Position numbers and translations under genes: made by a program. Shown here piece by piece: positions 45,850 to 56,016 of a stretch of DNA of 64,000 bases. The stretch comes from Clarkia xantiana subsp. parviflora (taxonomy: Eukaryota; Streptophyta; Magnoliopsida; Myrtales; Onagraceae), in assembly GCA_036873135.1 (NCBI GenBank), contig JAPTYO010000024.1, positions 2,170,001 to 2,234,000 on the forward strand, given 5' to 3'. The number at the start of each line of letters is the position of its first letter. Within the stretch, counting starts at the first letter, position 1. The notes under the pieces were generated by a model that saw nothing but the letters and a program-made list of their open reading frames with translations, was not told where the DNA came from and did no database searches.

Positions 45850-46134
45850 ATGACGAATAGCTTAACGTATAGACATAATCGCCCACCTGGGGGCAATAGG
45901 CAAGAGAGACAACCTATACCTCCAGCAAGGCAGCCTAACCCAGAGAAACAACCTGTACACCCAGAGCCTCAGGTAGCCCCACAGGCACCCCAGCCTAACA
46001 ATCAGAAAGGAGGACCTTCACGCCCAGCTGGGGCTGAGTCTTCCACAGCTTCAACTCCATTGGCTAGGAGGCCACAGAGACAGGAGGGGAAACAAGGAGT
46101 GCCATCCCAATACACGGCACCTCCACATGGGTAC
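45850..46134 (+). pseudogene. Gag of element E, first part
   Basis: ATG at 45850, MTNSLTYRHNRPPGGN, 95 codons that align with the N-terminus of D's gag (MTNSRVSRPQ). It includes the shared GPSRPAGAESSTASTP stretch. It is interrupted after PPHGY by element D and resumes in the same frame at 56992. Confidence 0.85.
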
Positions 46135-47110
46135 TGATGGATATACGCCCAATTTGAACCCGTTGACTTCCAAACCGTTGTATTTTTATCGTCCCATTTA
46201 TGATTTCCAATCGAAACTTCAACCCGGACACTTCGCGAGAACACCAACGGCTCGGACGGGGCCGAAGCGCCCGTCCGACGGAGGCGAACTCACCTAGGTG
46301 AGGTTGGGTGGCCACACCCGACCTCCCCTAGGGGAGATCGGGTCAGCCGACCCGATCTCCCCTAGGGGAGATCGGGTTGGCCAACCCGATCTCTCCTAGG
46401 AGAGATCGGGTTGGCCAACCCGATCTCTCCTAGGAGAGATCGGGTCAGCCAACCCGATCTCTCCTAGGAGAGATCGGGTTGGCCAACCCGATCTCTCCTA
46501 GGAGAGATCGGGTCGGCCAACCCGATCCCTCCTAGGAGGGATGGGGTTGGCCAACCCCACCCTCCCTAGGAGGGGTTGGGTGCCCTCACCCAACCCCTAC
46601 CCTCGGGGGTCGGATTCCTCCCCCCCCAAGGGTCCCGACACCACTCTCAGACGCCCATGCTCGGTCCACTCCGCCTACCTCCTCCGAATCCTAAGGTCTT
46701 AATTATATACTTAAAGGTTAATTAATTGTGTTTAGAGGTTAACGATGTCATTAAGCCACCTTAATGACACCGTTGCCTATAAATACCCCACCTTCACAAC
46801 TCATTTGGACATCTTGGCTATTTGGACAATTTAGCTCTGACATCTCTCTAGCTTTATCTCTCTAGAAGTATAGTTCTGACTTAGGCATCGGAGAGGGTTC
46901 ACCAGGCACCACCCCCCCCTCCTCCGTGTCTGGTATTGCCCCTTTTGCAGGGCAAAGGGAGAGAAGAAGAGAAGGAACCAAGGGAAGAAGGAACGGAAGA
47001 AGGACATAGGAAAAGACAAGGCGACTTGAGAAGACCGGATCACACACACCCCCCTATAAGGAGTGGGATTAAAGCCGACACCCCGTTGACTGAGATCCCA
47101 TAACTTAACA
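46135..47110 (+). repeat. 5' LTR of element D
   Basis: TGATGGATATACGCC ... AACTTAACA. TATAAATA lies at 46778-46785. The U3 part carries the palindromic array described separately. Confidence 0.95.
46293..46610. repeat. Palindromic 34-bp array in the D LTR
   Basis: The unit joins two palindromes: GATCTCTCCTAGGAGAGATC (20 bp) and GGGTTGGCCAACCC (14 bp). Centres at CTAG recur every 34 bp about eight times, with GGTCAGCC or GGTCGGCC variants. The 3' LTR has the same array (about 56175-56490). Confidence 0.92.
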
Positions 47111-47112
47111 CT

Positions 47113-47129
47113 TGGCGCCGTCTGTAGGC
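47113..47129 (+). other. Primer binding site of element D
   Basis: TGGCGCCGTCTGTAGGC, two bases after the LTR end. Confidence 0.8.
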
Positions 47130-47161
47130 TTCGGACAGAAAGCCTGGCTATTACACGAGCT

Positions 47162-50100
47162 ATGACGAACAGTAGGGTGTCCAGGCCCCAATACCCACCC
47201 GGGGGCAATGGGCGGAGAAGAGAACCCATACCTCCAGGGAGGCGGCCTGACCCTGGGAAGCAGCCAATGCATCCAGAGCCCCAAGAAATACCACAACCTC
47301 CTCAACAACAGAACAACCAGGAGGGAGGACCTTCACGCCCAGCTGGGGCTGAGTCCTCCACAGCCTCCACCCCCCGGGCAAGAAGGCCACAGAGAGCAAG
47401 AGGACAACAGGGAGTGCCTTCCCACAACACGGCACCCCCTGAGGGATACTATTATGAAGAGCAACCCCAAGGGTACCCGTATGGGATGCCAGCACAAAGA
47501 GGTGGCAACCGCGCCCACACAGCATATGCAAGGCAGGCATACACCCAGGGGACTTATACTGAAGCTCATGAGGAGGAGCAGATCCCGGCAGAAGAGCACT
47601 ACCCGCACCCTCAAGCAGGGCAGCGAGAGGAGCAAAGAAGATATTACCAGGAGCCACCCCCAGAGGGAAGGCAACAATTCGTACCTCCTAGGCAACAGCA
47701 GAACAACAGGGCTTACACCCCGTTTGGGGAGGAGAGACAAGCAAGACCTCCAAGAAGACAGGACTTCTATGAAGCACCCCAGCAGGCGTATCAAGAGTAC
47801 ACCTACAGTCCATACCAGCAGGGACAAGGGAACCCAGTAAGCCCAGTCTACAACTACAATGGATATCAGAGGGATTATACTCCGGCACAGGTAGTGATCA
47901 CCCCGGAGGAGATAGAAGCCATGATAACCCGGAAATTGAATGAGTCAAAGAAACCCAGCTTGCATTGTCTAAGTGACAAGACGAACCACCCTTTCACAAA
48001 GGAACTGGAGATGAACAGGGTGCCAGACTCCCTGCACACTGTGCAAATTGCAAAGTACAACGGGAAGGGAGACCCCCTAGAGCATATCCAACAGCATGAG
48101 GCCTCTCTATTCGGGAGGACAACTGATGAAAGATACAAGGCACTCCTTTTCCCAAACACCCTATCAGGGGTGGCCTCACATTGGTTCTTCAGCCTGCCCT
48201 CTGAGAGCATCCACTCATGGGAGCAGCTAAAAGCTAAGTTTCTGCAGAGATACCTAGGGGAGAGGAAACTCCTCAAGGGAACAGGCTCCATTGATGACGT
48301 AAAACAAGAATACGATGAAACCCTGGCCAGCTACTACACTAGGTTCAACCAGAATATTGCAGACATCCAGGGAGACATTACTGAAGGGGAGATAATCCGA
48401 GCCTTTATCAGAAACTTAGGTCGCTTTGGGTCAACATTGGCTGAAAAGATGGCCAAAAAGCCAGCAAGCACCTTGGAGGAGCTTGCAGGGAGAGTTAAAA
48501 CGCATATTGACCTTGAGAGGCACAGGGCAAGCAAGAAGGCCAAAATCCAGGCAGCCAAGGAGGATAATCAAAGGCCAAACAAAGGCAAGCCACCCCAGGC
48601 ACCACATCAGGCAAGACAACAAGAGTGGCGTCCGCCACAGCAAAGAAACCAAATAGGTGAACCCTTAAAGGCTAGAGAAATCAATGTCATTAAGTTCATC
48701 CCACTGAACGCCACTCCAGCCACCGTACTTAGAGAGATGCGGAACCAAAAGCTATGGTCACCCCCTGCAAGGTGGAGAGCCCCAATGGTAGGAAATCACA
48801 AGGATAGATGGTGTGATAACCACGAGGCTTATGGTCACGACACAAACGAATGCTTTAGCTTAAAGCTAAGCATAAACAACATCGTCCAGAGGGGAGAATT
48901 GAAGCAGTTCGTAGACCATGGGGGCAATAGTATGCAGCTGGGGCCACCACAGAAAGACAAGGGCAAGGAAAAGGTAGACTATAACCCTCCACCTAACAAA
49001 AGAGGAGTCATCAATATGATACATGGAGGAGCAGCATCAGGTGGCCCAACTGCTAATGCAAGGGAAGTCTATGCATCTAAGCTAAGTTCAGTGCCAAGGT
49101 GGAGGAAAAGACCAAGAGAAGGAGAAGAAGTGAAGATAGAGTTCTCGGAGAAGGACAAAAGCCACATCGTCTTTCCACATGACGATGCTCTAGTTATTAC
49201 TTTAGATATTGATAATTTTGATGTAAAGAGAATTTTGGTGGATGGGGGCAGCTCAGCTGACCTCCTAAGCCTGAGAGTGTTGGAAGAGATAGGGAAAACC
49301 AAAGCAGACATCAATCCGGTCAACTTCCCCCTAGTTGGCTTCTCAGGGGCAACAAGCTACCCCCTGGGGATGATAACATTGCCAGTGACCATGGGCCAAG
49401 GATGGACCCAGCTGAAGGTAAATGTCAATTTCTTGGTGGTTGAAAGCCTGGGAGCCTACAATGGGATCCTAGGAAGGACAACCATAAATCCATATGAAAT
49501 AGTGCCATCCACTGTTCACCAGAAGCTGAAGTACATCACGGAGAACGGAGTGGGAGAGGTCCTGGGTGATCAACGCACTGCAAGACAATGCTATGTCAAT
49601 TCAATGAGACATGGATCACACAGGACAGATACAGTGGCTATAGTCATGGCAGGAGGCAACCAGGAAAGAAGAAAGAGGGGAGGAAAACAAAGGCAAGGAA
49701 GGAGGAGGAGTGGAGTGACACTCCGCCTAAGCAGACAGTTTTTTCAAACAGTGCTTACAAGGAAACACAGGGGAAAGGCTGTGAAGGTGACATCCATACC
49801 TTGGCAGCCGGACACCATAATAGGGAGCAGGACAAGGGACTCCATCCTAAGAGGCTTCCGCCACATAGATGATATCAAGCAAATGCCGCAGGAGCCCATA
49901 TCAAGCTATTTCCAGAGATTCTTCAATTATGGTGCCAACATGGACATCACAAGGGGAGAAGCAGTCAGAGCATTCATCAGACACATGCACCCAAGCTCAT
50001 TCGAGGCCTATGGAGGGCTCTATGAGATGGTCATGACGAACACAATGAGAGAGCTCAAAGCAAAGCTGGACAGGGCATTTGAACAAGAGGCGGAACAGTT

Positions 50101-50410
50101 GGATGAAGTTCCAGAGAAAGGAAAAGGAGCAGACACATTGGGAGGAGGTGTCAATTTCACATTCACACCCCTCACACTCAGCATAGAAGAAATTTTCCAC
50201 AAGCGCCTCAGGCAAGAGCTGCCAGCATGCAGAGAGGAAGGCAAGGCCTTCCTAGGTAGAGATGCACAGGGTTGGTGTGAATACCATGGGACCTGGGGGC
50301 ATCAAACCAACAACTGTATGGTGTTGAAGGTGGAAGTGGAAGAAATGATCTACAATGGAAGCTTCAAGGAGTATGTGGCAACAGACACAGTGACCACCCC
50401 ATATCCTTAG
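47162..50410 (+). CDS. Gag-protease-second gag fusion of element D
   Basis: 1082 codons from ATG at 47162 to TAG at 50410. Residues 1-260 are Pro/Gln/Tyr-rich and disordered. A gag capsid follows at about 265-445 (YNGKGDPLEHIQQHE, SHWFFSLPSESI, EGEIIRAFIRNL). Near 549 is a zinc-knuckle-like CDNHEAYGHDTNEC. Protease is near 680-701 (LDIDNFDVKRILVDGGSSAD). After RQCYVNSMRHG, where element C goes on to RT, the frame enters a basic linker and then a second gag-like part (about 878-980: HIDDIKQ, SSYFQRF, RGEAVRAFIRHM). A second CEYHGTWGHQTNNC follows near 1038. The frame is fully open. Function inferred: particle protein and protease supplied by a non-autonomous element. Confidence 0.9.
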   Translation: MTNSRVSRPQYPPGGNGRRREPIPPGRRPDPGKQPMHPEPQEIPQPPQQQNNQEGGPSRPAGAESSTASTPRARRPQRARGQQGVPSHNTAPPEGYYYEEQPQGYPYGMPAQRGGNRAHTAYARQAYTQGTYTEAHEEEQIPAEEHYPHPQAGQREEQRRYYQEPPPEGRQQFVPPRQQQNNRAYTPFGEERQARPPRRQDFYEAPQQAYQEYTYSPYQQGQGNPVSPVYNYNGYQRDYTPAQVVITPEEIEAMITRKLNESKKPSLHCLSDKTNHPFTKELEMNRVPDSLHTVQIAKYNGKGDPLEHIQQHEASLFGRTTDERYKALLFPNTLSGVASHWFFSLPSESIHSWEQLKAKFLQRYLGERKLLKGTGSIDDVKQEYDETLASYYTRFNQNIADIQGDITEGEIIRAFIRNLGRFGSTLAEKMAKKPASTLEELAGRVKTHIDLERHRASKKAKIQAAKEDNQRPNKGKPPQAPHQARQQEWRPPQQRNQIGEPLKAREINVIKFIPLNATPATVLREMRNQKLWSPPARWRAPMVGNHKDRWCDNHEAYGHDTNECFSLKLSINNIVQRGELKQFVDHGGNSMQLGPPQKDKGKEKVDYNPPPNKRGVINMIHGGAASGGPTANAREVYASKLSSVPRWRKRPREGEEVKIEFSEKDKSHIVFPHDDALVITLDIDNFDVKRILVDGGSSADLLSLRVLEEIGKTKADINPVNFPLVGFSGATSYPLGMITLPVTMGQGWTQLKVNVNFLVVESLGAYNGILGRTTINPYEIVPSTVHQKLKYITENGVGEVLGDQRTARQCYVNSMRHGSHRTDTVAIVMAGGNQERRKRGGKQRQGRRRSGVTLRLSRQFFQTVLTRKHRGKAVKVTSIPWQPDTIIGSRTRDSILRGFRHIDDIKQMPQEPISSYFQRFFNYGANMDITRGEAVRAFIRHMHPSSFEAYGGLYEMVMTNTMRELKAKLDRAFEQEAEQLDEVPEKGKGADTLGGGVNFTFTPLTLSIEEIFHKRLRQELPACREEGKAFLGRDAQGWCEYHGTWGHQTNNCMVLKVEVEEMIYNGSFKEYVATDTVTTPYP

Positions 50411-50659
50411 TTTTATATCTAGCATTTCGCATGTTTCAGCTTTACAAGCTTTTCAAAAACAACTCATGAGAAGGAGAACTCACGAAGTTACTCCATCTCT
50501 ACAACTATCTTTGATTTCCTACAAAGGATGTCTTGGTGCACCAAGGCATCCCGAGTGTACAAAAACATGAATGCTCCTAAGGGAGTAGTAGTTACTCAAA
50601 AGTATTTTCCAGTGAATGCAGTGGTATAACCACAAAGTTATCCTTACACAGATATGACT

Positions 50660-51540
50660 TCAAGTCAATGACAGGTTCGACGCCCCCAAGAGCGTATCTT
50701 GAGAGTAGTTTTCATACTACGACATTCGACGCCCCCAAGAGCGTATCTTGAGAGTAGTTTTCATACTACGACATTCGACGCCCCCAAGAGCGTATCTTGA
50801 GAGTAGTGTTCATACTACGACTTTCGACGCCCCCAAGAGCGTATCTTGAGAGTAGTTATTACACTACGACTTCGACGCACCAAGAGCGTATCTTGAGAGT
50901 GGTTTCCAAAAACTACGAACTTCGACGCCCCCAAGAGCGTATCTTGAGAGTAGTGTTCATACTACAACCTTCGACGCCCCCAAGAGCGTATCTTGAGAGT
51001 AGTTATTACACTACGACTTCGACGCACCAAGAGCGTATCTTGAGAGTGGTTTCCAAAAACTACGAATTCGACGCCCCCAGGAGCGTATCTTGAGGTAGAT
51101 TTGCAACCTACCAGATTCGACGCCCCCAAGAGCGTATCTTGAGGTAGAAAAAACACTACCAGTTCGACGCCCCCAAGAGCGTATCTTGAGGTAGATTTCA
51201 AACTACCAGTTCGACGCCCACCAAGAGCGTATCTTTGGTCTAACCTGAGCCCTCCGGGAGCCTATCCTGCGAAACGTTAAGTGCCGTCCGAGAGCCTGTC
51301 TCGTGAACAGCTTGACATCCGTCAAGAAGGTATCGGTGGACTAACATGTGCCCTCCGGGAGCCTATCCTGTGAAACGTTAAGTGCCGTCCGAGAGCCTGT
51401 CTCGTGAACAGTTTGACACCCGTCAAGAAGGTATCGGTGGACTAACCTGTGCCCTCCGGGAGCCTATCCTGTGAAACGTTAAGTGCCGTCCGAGAGCCTG
51501 TCTCGTGAAAAGATTTCGACGCCCACCAAGAGCGTATCTT
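50660..51540. repeat. Tandem repeats of element D, two unit types
   Basis: To about 51240, units of 45-50 bp start TTCGACGCCCCCAAGAGCG and end in GTAGTTTTCATACTACGA or shorter variants, about twelve copies. Then about 51236-51510 holds roughly three units of about 120 bp with CCCTCCGGGAGCCTATCCTG and CCGTCCGAGAGCCTGTCTCG. 50411-50659 and 51541-52019 hold no gene. Open frames in the arrays are side effects of the repeat. Confidence 0.92.
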
Positions 51541-52019
51541 TGGTCTAACAGTACAACGTATACCGTGTAAGGGGTATCAGAAGAGATAATCACACCATGT
51601 TTGAAAGGATACCATGTTTTGAAGGATACCATGGTCAGAAGGGTACCATGCTCGGAAGGGTAACATGAGAAAGAAATTTCTAAGTAAAGTAATGTGAAGA
51701 ACAAGTAATGTTTTTTCTTTATGAAATGGCAGGTAAGACACGAAGGAAAACACGAAAGAAGGATAAGTAAAGGAAACACACCAAGTAAAGAGTTCATACC
51801 CAAAGAGCCATACACAAGGCATAGGAAGCCATCATGAGAAGAGATATATACAAAAGCATGAGAAGCACTAATATAAAGGCAAACAAACCACGTAGTCAAC
51901 AACATAATGCGGCAAAGGAAAGTAACAACAAACACCATCACAATCTCAAAAGACACTCAACCCGTACAAGGGGAGAAGGAGTGTAATTATATATACAAGG
52001 ATAGTATGAGATAAACAAG

Positions 52020-54419
52020 TCAGTCAGAACCCTCGGGGGAGTCACCCTCACCCCCTGAAGCTGAACCGCCAGCGGAAATAGATGAGGAAGAGGAATCTGA
52101 GGTACCAATCTCCACAGGTGTAGCATCCACCTGGGCAGGGGCAGGCTCGTCTGCAACGGCAGCCTGACCCATCAGAACAGTCGCGTAGCCAGTGGCATAT
52201 GGCCCAAACTCACCAAGGTCACCAAAGGGGAACTGAGGATCAATCCGGTATATGTGATCAACCAGATACTCACCGAACTGGTTCATCTCCTGGGTGAGAC
52301 GCGTGCTATAGTCGGCGGTGAAGGCAGAGGAGGCCTTGTATTCAGATACCGCGACAGCCCTCTCCTCCGCCCGACACTTAGTCTCCAACCTCCGCAGCTC
52401 CTCAGAATGGACAGATGCGGCAACCTCAGCTTCCCGGCGCAAACTGCCCACAGTGGTCTCAAGCAAGGACACCTGGTCCTGGAGCTCCTGCAGTCTCAAA
52501 TCAGATATACGCGCCTTCTCGGCAGCAGTGGCGACCTCAGCCTTGAGAGAAACCTGGCTGTCTTCAAGGGTCTTCCTCTCGTCAGATAACTCGAGTACGA
52601 GCGAGGACATGTTCACCATGTCAGATATGCCCTAACAATTCAAACAAGGGATGAATAACCGAAAGATAGACATTATGAAAGAAATAAGAGGAAAGCAAAG
52701 AACAACTTACAGGTGCATAACGAGAAAGTACCCCTTGAACAAAGCGCCGAGTCTCCCCAGGAGACTTGGGTGGAGCAACACGATCCCCAGGGGGAACGGC
52801 ACCGCGGAGTACGCGGACACCAACCTCAGGAGTCCGCAAAGAGGAAGTGCTATCGAGGTGGAACTCCTTCAGACCAGCGAAGGGAGTCCACTCAGACCCA
52901 ATAACATCTTCATCAGTCAGCCGTACGAAATCCTTCCGACTTAAAGTCGGAGGCCCACCTACACAAGCAAAACAAGTCAAAAAGGATAGTATAAACATAG
53001 AAGGATCAGTAATAAGGTAGAGATCATACCTGAGGACCGTGCCCTCGGCTGGGGGGCAGGGGAACCACCACCAGCAGGTCCCTTCCCTTTGTCAGCTAGG
53101 GAAGGCACCTCTTCGACCACCATCTCCTTATCACGAGATAGGGTCGGAGGACGAGCAGTAGGCGAAGCAGGATCCACAGCCTTCTTCCTCTTAGCAGCCG
53201 AGGCCCCGGCCTCAGAATCAGATCGCCGCGGCTTGGACTTGGAAGGTCCAGAATCTCTGCCAACGGAGACGACCCTCTCAGTCACCAAGGGGGAGTGCAC
53301 TAGCAAGATAAGAAAAACAAGATAAGGAAAACATAAGTTATATCATAAAGAAGCAAATAGGAGAAAGCATACCAGAGGCCCCAGCCTTCTTCCCAGGCAG
53401 GGGGGATTTCTTCAAAGCAGAACTGGAAGGAGCCTTCCTCTTGCTCAGATCAACAGGGGCTCCCTGCATGTTATAGGTTTTTCCATGAAACCAACCTACA
53501 AAGGAAGAGTAGAAGGTAAATAAGGATGGAAAGATCAAGTGACATACCGAACCCCCGGAGTCAGGAGTTAGACTGATCCCGGCATCGTAAAGATCCGTCT
53601 CAGTCACTAAGGACACGGGACAGTAAGACCGGGTCCTGTTGCTTTCGTGAATAATCTTCATAGTCTTCAAGTCATCCGAAGAGAACTCTCCAAAAGCAGG
53701 CCAACCATCGGACCGATCTTCATTCAAGACCGACCAAGTGACATATCGGTCCGTAATGAAGAAGTAGTGTTTGGCCCAGTGACTGGCCGAATTGTCACTC
53801 TGGGTCACGAAACGGAGGGAGGTATCCCACTCGATCCCACTCAACCCGAAATCAGAAAATCGGGGATCTTTGAAGGTCGGATGGCGAGTTACGAAACTCG
53901 CAAACCCCACCCTCGTCCGGTACTGGAACCGATAGAAGCATCGGAATAGAACGAGAGAGTACTTCCAGGAGTACCAATGGCACAATACCCGGAAGCCCAC
54001 CCAGACACGGAGGGCACTGGGGGCAAGGTTCACAGGAGAAATCCTGAAGAACCTGCTCAACTCTATAAGCTCGTCACAGTAAGGCAGTCTCAGCCCGAAT
54101 CGGATCTGAGAAGGGTATACGGCGACCGTCCCTATGGGAGGCTCCGTCACCGTCGCTCGAGTGTTCCCCAAGGAGGGGAGAAAAGGATACAGAGGCTCAT
54201 CTAGGGGACAGATATTCCCTAGAGTGACATGCTCGTTGTAATCGGACCTAGTGAGAAGGTTCTCTGACAGGATAGCAAGACCTAAGGCAAAGGTGGCAGG
54301 AAACCCCAAAGCACAAATCAAATTTCAACTAACACCCCAATGAAGGCCACAGTACTAAGCTAAGCAATGGAAAAGGAAGCAACGCGACCAAAAAGGAAGA
54401 GGAAAAGGAACTCACTCAT
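52020..54419 (-). CDS. Intact spliced antisense gene of element D (Transposase_28-like, coiled-coil)
   Basis: Six exons on the - strand: 54419-54416 (ATGA), 54281-53548, 53463-53373, 53299-53030, 52958-52711 and 52631-52020. All introns are GT-AG, all phases close, and there is no stop until EGSD at 52020: 653 codons (652 residues). Residues about 1-246 are the conserved domain (LDEPLYPFLPSLGNTRATVT, LRLPYCDELIELSRFFRISP, FRVLCHW, YFFITDRY). A basic low-complexity part with likely nuclear signals follows (SKSKPRRSD, AAKRKKA), then a coiled coil (about 450-560: ELSDERKTLEDSQ, LQELQDQVSLLETTV) and an acidic Ser/Gly tail. The first exon holds only four coding bases. Known relatives have no assigned biochemical role; I infer only that it is kept by the element. 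Confidence 0.85.
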
Positions 54420-54869
54420 CCTTCGGAGAACACGGCGTCTCTGAAGAGTCTGCGTACGTGGACACCACCAGGAGTATAGTACCTACCACGACACGACAAG
54501 TATCAAGATAAGAAAAATATCCGAAGAGCCGGAAATACTCCGACACCCAACCAACGACAACAATCAAAGATCCAAAGACACCCAGCAAAGATAGTCGGCA
54601 CGAACCAAGAACACCACAACAACCAAGTCAAATAATTTTATCCAAGCCTAAGGTCGGGTTTTGGAAAAAATTACCATTATACCCCCCAACAAGAATGAAT
54701 ATACCAATGGCGGCACGACATCAAATTCAAGACCGGGATAACCCAATCGGACAAGAAACCATATTCGGACGACCGGCAAACATTTTTCCCAAGATCCACA
54801 ATTACCAACGGCAATCTACGGCAATCCCACAATTAATCAAGCATCGGCAATCAAGCATCGGCAATCAAC

Positions 54870-55470
54870 TATCAACGATTCAAAAATCGACATTTGGTAC
54901 GGCAACGGAAAGAAAAAGAGCGAACCTTTGGAAAACCCGACCCGATGTGATAAACGGGTCCGGAATTCGAATTTTGAAGCCGATCGAAATCAGCCCCTCG
55001 CCGGAGTTCCAATCCCGTCGTCGCCGGAGTCGTTACCGGCCGTCTTCCCGTCGCCGGAGCTAGCCCAAGGTCACGCCGGAACCTTCTCCCTTCGCCGTCG
55101 ACCACCTCCGGTGAACCAGCAGCTGTCTCCACCGGCAGCGACCTCACCTCCGCCGTCCTCCTTCGTCGTGGACCTCCTGGCCGTCGTAAACCACGGCCTC
55201 CGTCGCCTCCGCCACGCCCGGCACCGCCAGCAGCCGCTGCCCGCCTGGAATCGAGCTCCCGTCTCCGGCCGGGCTGTCTCTTCGTCGCCGTCCCGATCAA
55301 GAGGCTGGCCGGAATTTCAGGTGCTCACCGGAATTTTGGCCGGCCCTAACCTTGGGGGTGCTCTCAAATTTGCCTTGCTCTCCAAGGGTAAGTGGAAAAA
55401 GAAAGATGGTGGCTATGGTGGCTATGGTGACTATTGGAGGTATTTCTCTAACTCTCCTCTTTTATGTTAA
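54870..55470. other. GC-rich block upstream of the antisense gene of D
   Basis: This stretch is much richer in CGCCGG/CCGTCG words than its AT-rich neighbours. Open frames exist on both strands but match nothing I know. Its position (between antisense start and PPT) equals that of the GC-rich block of element F (9190-9480). 54420-54869 and 55471-56003 hold no gene. Confidence 0.5.
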
Positions 55471-56003
55471 AAGGATGATAGGGTTTTTTAGGGGTTTTAA
55501 TCACCACCATCCATCTAGCCTTAAGTAAAATCTAAGGGCCAAGGAAAGATCATCTTTTTTATCCCTATCACCTATAGCTAAGTATATTCCCATACTTAGA
55601 AAAATTATCAAGATAGCTTTATTTTTGAGCATTTCATACTTAGGAAAATTTTTGGCCAAAATTAAAATTTCTCCTTATCTAGATGGAGTCCCGGCACGAA
55701 TTTGAAGCGTAAGTTGTTTAGTTGCATTCGTATCACATCCCTGTGCAAGTTTGTATTTTTTGAGTATGCACCTGTAGCAGAGATAAGTTTATTACTCCCG
55801 CCTCAGACGGACGTATGCCTAGGCACACGTCCGTGCTACTCTGACGTTTACAATTCCTCTATCTCATTAGACAGGGGGCAGAGTCAGAGGCACGCATCCA
55901 TGGGTAAGCAGGCATTCAGACAAAGAAGGTAAAATCCCGGTTTCAAATTGCGCGTGTCATACCATCCTAAAATAGAGTCAATCAAGGGTTAGGCCATTGG
56001 TTG

Positions 56004-56016
56004 ACTCGGGGGCATG
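56004..56016 (+). other. PPT of element D
   Basis: ACTCGGGGGCATG lies directly before the 3' LTR start TGATGGATAT. Confidence 0.8.

Noticed and set aside
50797..51201. Open frames in the D repeats, and likewise 61043-61406 in E
   Set aside because: Repeating PPRAYLES or LRRPQERILR patterns from the 45-50 bp units, present on both strands; no start context or domain.
54872..55470. Overlapping open frames on both strands in the GC-rich block
   Set aside because: GC-rich DNA has few stops; no recognisable domain, and both strands are open over the same bases.
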